A stretch of DNA of 64,000 bases from Malus domestica (taxonomy: Eukaryota; Streptophyta; Magnoliopsida; Rosales; Rosaceae). The translations under genes and the position numbers were made by a program. The DNA is taken from the NCBI RefSeq assembly GCF_042453785.1, contig NC_091664.1:31172501-31236500 (forward strand), written 5' to 3'. This document shows positions 59,190 to 64,000 of the stretch, piece after piece (within the stretch, counting starts at the first letter, position 1; the number at the start of each line of letters is the position of its first letter). The notes beneath the pieces are model-generated. The model was not told the DNA's origin and searched no databases. It worked only from the letters and a program-made list of their open reading frames with translations.

Positions 59190-61246
59190 TCAATGGTGAA
59201 TGTCATTACCAGCAACCTCAGTTGTCCGCCCTGGTGCAGGGTTTGTGGAGGCTGGTTGTTTGGTGACAGCAGCCATAATATCTGCATATCCCACCACTCC
59301 AACGACGATATCATCACTATGATCCTGGGTCACCCACACGTGTGTTGCCCTGTGAGACAACATCTGAGCCATCACTGCCGCCAATGAACTCGTAACCCTA
59401 CAGGTCAAGGGTGCACTTCTTCCCCTATACATGCTTCTGCTCACTCCCAAGCTTGGGCTCGCAGGATTGAACCCTATACTCCTGCTACTGAACTTCTTCG
59501 GCCTTGCTGACCCGCCACCATTAGCTTGGTTATTATTTCCAGCAGTGGGATGCACAGAGAAATTGTATTCCGACCTTGAGGACACATTATCCTCAACTCC
59601 CATCACAAACTGTCCAGCGGAGAGATTAGCTAAAGCCCATGCTGCTGATAAGTAATCACATTTCCATAGTTTGGAGGCAGAGATCTCTCCAATGATCTTA
59701 TACTCATCATCCTGTGTCTGTTCGACAACAGCAACTGCACTAGGGTCGTCTGGAAGCTTTTTAGTGGCTTCAATGGCTGCAGCCGAGGCTTCAACAAATT
59801 GGTAGTTTGGGTTAATTGCTCCAATAGAGGAGATAGAGGAGAGTGGAAGAGGTGCTAGGGCACCTAGGCAACCAATCAGGAAACGGATGACATCTTCTCT
59901 TGAGAGACAGCAAAACTTGTCACGGGTACTGCTAGTGGAAGATGAGGAAGGCCGATTGGGATTGGCAGCAAGGTTATTGCTGCTGCCACTAGCATCTATG
60001 TTCTTGAGCCACTTACCACTATAGATCATAGAGAAACGTTTGCTCATGCCTTTCCATACCACACTCTTTCGAACAATAAGACGCTTTACACCATGCTTCA
60101 TCATCTCCAGTGCATCTATCAACCTTGCAGAAACAAAATCCAAATTGGAAACAATGCGCATTTCACTTTTAAGTAATCATTTCTTGTTTCTTTTGCTAAA
60201 CAATGTATATCTAAAATGGATAGCAATACTACAGAACTTCACAACTCGAAACTCATAGAGATGTCAGGAAATCGATGCATATATACCCAATAGAAATTAT
60301 TTATAAAACTGCAGATTCCAAGGAATTCCCTTGCTTTACCAATATCAGAACTTGTATCTTTATTTGTGATCAGGACTATTTGGAACCACGGACAAAGTAT
60401 GCAACAGAATGTAAAATAATCAATGATCAACAGATGGATGGAAGCAGTAGAAAAGAAAACAGATTTCTCATCACATCGAGAACGGAATAGTGACAGCAGC
60501 ACGCTAACACAAGCATCAATATGAGCAAAAGAACTAGAAGAACAAAGATCTATAACTAACCAACAAAACTGAAAACATTTAGGAAATCCTCCTTTAGTGG
60601 AGGAGTAAGAAAACAAATCATAGACTTTTAAACAATGCTCATACTGAAAAGCTAACAAGTTAACCTCTCAATCAGTATGCTCACAAACCGAATCCAACAG
60701 AAATCATCCCACAACAATTAGCCACCGAAACAACACCAATCACCACAAAGTACTTCCAAGTGCAAGATATCAAAACCGAATCACAGAACACCATATAAGT
60801 TATAGAACGCCATGATCGATAGTCATAGAAACAACACTCAAGATCAATAGAAATTCATAGCATCACGATATAAAGTAGTAAGATTGAGAAGTAGTAGGCA
60901 ACCTTGTGGCAGGATCAACCTGCTTGAGCAAAGAATTATTCGGAACAATAACATCAGACACCGGAGTCTTCAAAGCCTTGTCATGATCCTCAAGGCACTC
61001 ACTTTTAGCAAAGAAAGCAACAATGTCGAGGGAATTAAGGATTCCCACAAACCTCTGCTGCAACATTTCATTGTTTTCGACCATTCCCACATTCGATTTC
61101 CTCTTCCACACCGGTATGCCGCATTCCGTCGACTCTCCGATTGCCCTTATGGCCGCCTCCATCGTCTCCGTCTCGCAGAGCTCCACCATCTCCGGCTTCC
61201 CCACCGTTAGATCACCCACAACATGGTACAGAAACACCGACGCCAT
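59190..61246 (-). CDS. CBSX6: CBS domain-containing protein, CBSX6-like
   Basis: Two exons on the minus strand: 61246-60903 (344 bp) and 60123-59190 (934 bp), joined phase 2 at VDPAT-R-LIDALEMM, giving 425 aa. The donor is CACAAG/GTTGCC and the acceptor CTGCAAG/GTTG. It opens MASVFLYHVVGDLTVGKPEM and contains CBS-type segments TECGIPVWKRK, QRFVGILNSLDIVAFF, LIDALEMMKHGVKRLIV, KFCCLSREDVIRFLIG and, near the end, AVMAQMLSHRATHVWVTQD with VVGVVGYADIMAAV. CBS pairs bind adenosine ligands; plant CBSX proteins are regulators, and the role of CBSX6 is poorly known. The length matches my recollection of the Arabidopsis protein (425 aa). The first-exon ATG lies after a long upstream leader. The assignment to CBSX6 rather than CBSX5 rests on the overall motif pattern. 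Confidence 0.88.
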
Positions 61247-62640
61247 TCCCCAATTTCTGTTCGAAAATTAAACAAAACCAATCAAACTCCTACTGATCTC
61301 TCCATTTCTGTTCAATTGGAATGAAATACTCATTAAAAATTGAAAATTTACCTCAAGGGACAAACTAAAAAACTGAGTTCTCTCGTTTTCCCGGGAAATC
61401 AAGCTTCTTTGATCGCACTTCAAATTTTCCAGTAAAAATTGTGTGACGAAAACCCAACAGAAAGGAACTTTCTTTGCGTTTGATTTCTATTTTCTAAGAA
61501 GAAAAACTACAAACGAAGAGAACCCAGATCGAATATAAACTAGATCGGATAAAGGGTTCCTGAAAAAGGCCAAGACAGAAAATTTTCTGGAAAACAAGCA
61601 GGAAAACGTAAGGTGAAACCGGGAAGACCGGTGAGAGGACGAGAGTTATAAGAGGGAGTGGAGGAAGATGAGGAGGAGGTGGACGCCGGTAATGGGTAAT
61701 CTGTGAAGGGTCAGGAAAGAGAAGGAAGAAGGGAAAGCAGGAGGTTTGGCCATTGATGGAGGAGGGGAAGAAGATGAAGGTAAAGGCCCATCAAATGTCT
61801 CTCCGAACTCTCAGATCCTGGTGATTTCTGAGGAGTTGTGGATGAGAATTGATGACTGAATCAGAGAGAAATTCTGATTTTTCGGTGCATGATTAATTAG
61901 CGAACAGGTGATCTGATTTTTATTGACACTTCATATTTAGTCAAAGATTTGGCCTTTAACATTATTGCCCTCGATGTGGATCAGTCGACCATTAAACAGT
62001 TCAAATTCAGGAATGTTGTAATTTTCAAATTGGATTTTTATTTCCAAAAATGATATTTTTATAAAAATTTATACTATATTTCTACCACATTTTTAACAAA
62101 AACGAGACTCGTATATGTTAACGAGTACTACTTGTATTCAACAGAGGATATAAATATGATATGAAAAATAAAATAAGTGTAGCATTATTCTTTTATTAAT
62201 TTGTGATTTATACAATATTTTTATGTATGTTTTCACCTTTGGTCAATCACATGATAGTAATAATAATTAGATTTAAGTTTGTTATTAATGTGGGTCGAAC
62301 TTAAATTTTTCTCTTAGATAGAGAGGTAGCAATGGATTGTAGTTCTAGTGGCAACGATATCTATTTCAAATAAATCTAAAATGTAGAGAAAGGATTCAAA
62401 CTCAAGTGGATTAGGAGAGTACATATGTTACAACTAATGTGGTTATACTCACGACCACGATCATGTCTTTTAAATTGAATTTTTTTTATCAATAAATTGA
62501 ATTTTCCTTTTAGACAAAAGTAATATTTTATTGTATATCATTTCATTATAGGAAGGTAAGCGATATATTACCTTTGTCGGTATAACATTTCTCTTCAATC
62601 TACTGCACTTTGGGTTCAAATTATTTTGCATGTGGTCAAA
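61247..62640. other. 5' region of the CBSX6-like gene and spacer
   Basis: No other gene is seen. 61250-61850 is the likely 5' UTR and promoter on the minus strand: it is CT-rich on that strand (ctcttcctccactccctct near 61650-61680), as in many plant leaders, and an intron in the UTR is possible. 61900-62640 is AT-rich with no supported feature. Confidence 0.45.
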
Positions 62641-62644
62641 GATT

Positions 62645-63050
62645 CTAGTGGATATGCTGTTGGGTTTCCATTCATGTGTCTTGAGTTCGAAACTTCCTCT
62701 CTCTTAAATTATTATTATAGTTTCGGATCCTCTCCCTTCTCTTAATAATATTTTTTTTAAAAGAAAAAAAATTGAAAAACCGGTTTCTACCTATGCGCCC
62801 CCGTTCGAAACATTTCGTCTTTCTAAATTAATGTAACAATTTGGGATCCTCTCTCATCCTCTTAATAATACTATTTAAAACAAAAAGTACGCAGTATATA
62901 GAATGTACAATATATATGGTCCAATGTAATGTATTAGTGAATAGAGTGTTAGGTTTCTACCATCAAGGTTCGAAACTCTCTCATCCTTTAAATTATTGTA
63001 ATTAATAGTTTCAAATTCTCCCCCCCTCCTGCTAATAATCATTAAAAATA
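62645..63050 (+). mobile_element. Cluster of three tRNA-type SINE copies
   Basis: Three related copies lie in the same orientation: 62645-62760 (B-box gagttcgaaac at 62683), a 5'-truncated copy at about 62780-62880 (cgttcgaaac at 62802), and 62931-63050 (aggttcgaaac at 62966). Each continues with an aaattattgtaat-like block and a CT-rich string ending cttaataata. They match the SINE in the GT47 introns. Confidence 0.6.
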
Positions 63051-63383
63051 ATTTAAAAATAATGCACACTCTTGTGTAACAAATGTTTTAGCTTAAAAAA
63101 ATGTTACCATTAAGGGCAAACGTGTGGTTACCATTGAGAACCTGGATCCAATTATACTTTCATAAGAGGGAGGGAAATGGGCGCATTTGGTAACTTACGG
63201 TAATTTGGTTTTATCATTTCTAAGTGTTTTCTTGTTTGTTTTGTTTTATCATCATCTAGATATCGATCAATCAATATTGACGCACGAATCTGTGATCCTG
63301 ATCCAGCTTACCACAACCGTTCTTATTCTCTGTCCGGAATCACGCCAAGTCAACAAAGCATCCATCCAAATAGGCACAACACA
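63051..63383. other. Spacer before the GT47 relic
   Basis: No feature is supported here. The frame opening at 63187 is open mainly by chance until it meets the GT47-derived segment. Confidence 0.4.
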
Positions 63384-63491
63384 AACCAAAGAGAAAAAAC
63401 CAACTTCTGCTTGTATGCAGGGTGTCCCGGTGCTAATTTTCGACTACTATGCAGTACCATTTGATGATGTTCTTGATTGGAGCAAGTTTTC
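63384..63491 (+). pseudogene. GT47 exon-4 relic with internal deletion
   Basis: aaccaacttctgcttg joins directly to tatgcagggtgtcccgg, compared with the intact genes where ~57 bp coding [15 protein letters not shown] lie between. It then follows exon 4 closely (actatgcagtaccatttg, atgatgttcttgattggag, caagttttc; product [20 protein letters not shown]) before diverging. Similarity is higher to A and B than to C. It marks a fifth GT47 copy, now lost. Confidence 0.75.
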
Positions 63492-63818
63492 TTATACACG
63501 TAGGAAATCCCAAAAACAACAAGCGCTGCTGCTCGCTAATAGACTAATAGTAATATCTATTCCCAGACAAGCAGTACAAGTAAACAAAACCAAATTAAAC
63601 ACGAGAAAATAACAAATGAACAAAGTATCCATATATCCGTCCGTCATCCATGCATGACGACGGAGCTTATTCCAAGACAGATATGACATACGAACACAGT
63701 GGTGAAACTCAAGGAAAATAAAGACTAGACATGACATACGAAGGAGCTTAATCATGCAACAGCTGCATGCAATGCAGTCTTCCTGATTCCTCAGCTATTC
63801 CTCAGCAATTCAGGATGA

Positions 63819-63956
63819 TCATATTGTCTCGTGGGAGGGGTTTATTGGTACGCTAGCCATTTCCGCTTCATTTTGCATCTGCATTGGGCATTTAAAGTAC
63901 TCGTGTTGACCTCCCACTCCACAATATCTACATAACGCAAGCCTCCTGTTTGCTTC
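63819..63956 (-). CDS. Possible terminal exon with CCHC-like zinc motif (partial gene)
   Basis: On the minus strand, after a gcgaatttag acceptor-like site, a 45-codon frame reads RRLALCRYCGVGGQHEYFKC and then PMQMQNEAEMASVPINPSHE to a TGA at 63819. The Cys/His spacing (CX2CX5HX4C) is close to a zinc knuckle. The rest of the gene would lie beyond the window, so this may be a real last exon, a pseudogene piece or a transposon Gag remnant. The frame before the acceptor is closed by TAG. Confidence 0.3.
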   Translation of the reverse strand, partial: EANRRLALCRYCGVGGQHEYFKCPMQMQNEAEMASVPINPSHETI

Positions 63957-64000
63957 CTAAATTCGCCATGAGCCTTGCAGGCATACCGGGAATTTACTCA

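Overview
The window is plant nuclear DNA. It has AT-rich intergenic sequence, spliced genes with GT-AG introns, plant-specific gene families (S1-type SPH secreted peptides, GT47 exostosin-like glycosyltransferases, a CBSX6-type CBS protein) and plant transposon families (Ty1/copia, Cassandra solo LTRs carrying 5S rRNA sequence, RTE-type LINE tails, PIF/Harbinger-like and MULE-like TIR elements, tRNA-type SINEs). The repeat mix suggests a woody Rosaceae such as apple or pear. That species-level guess is inference.

Layout. 1-10950 is mostly transposon: the end of an LTR-like element, a nested pair of inverted LTR-like elements (2378-6803, 5-bp target duplication) inserted in the tail of an SPH repeat unit, a gene-poor stretch, and a PIF/Harbinger-like element (9671-10780). 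10951-23187 is a tandem array of four almost identical ~3.06-kb units, each with one intact intronless SPH gene and the same 257-bp solo LTR. A fifth, more divergent unit is split by a 5.2-kb block of RTE and LTR-derived sequence (23552-28730), which leaves its SPH gene (28874-29305) only ~145 bp of its own upstream sequence.

29676-37088 is a degenerate Ty1/copia element with near-identical LTRs. Its 5' leader holds six successive hairpins with a constant 14-nt loop. A second PIF/Harbinger-like element sits near its 3' end. 37090-39240 contains a GT47 promoter remnant interrupted by a probable retrocopy, an SPH 3'-flank remnant and an SPH pseudogene with two nonsense codons. 39475-42017 is a MULE-like TIR element containing Cassandra LTRs amplified by an internal ~563-bp duplication; it lies just upstream of the first GT47 gene.

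42228-58798 holds three four-exon GT47 glycosyltransferase genes in the same orientation (A, B, C) plus an isolated exon-3 relic; an exon-4 relic lies at 63384. A and B are a recent duplication. A has a 970-bp chimeric LTR/RTE insertion in intron 1 and substitutions in motifs conserved in its paralogs. 59190-61246 (minus) is a two-exon CBSX6-like gene, convergent with GT47-C. The rest is its 5' flank, a SINE cluster and a possible terminal exon of a minus-strand gene at the window edge.

No operon-like system is present. The main story is local duplication: SPH and GT47 flanks alternate, so the two families expanded by shared segmental duplication and were then broken up by transposons. SPH products should be secreted peptides. 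GT47 proteins should be Golgi type II membrane glycosyltransferases acting on cell-wall polysaccharides. The CBS gene is unrelated to either.
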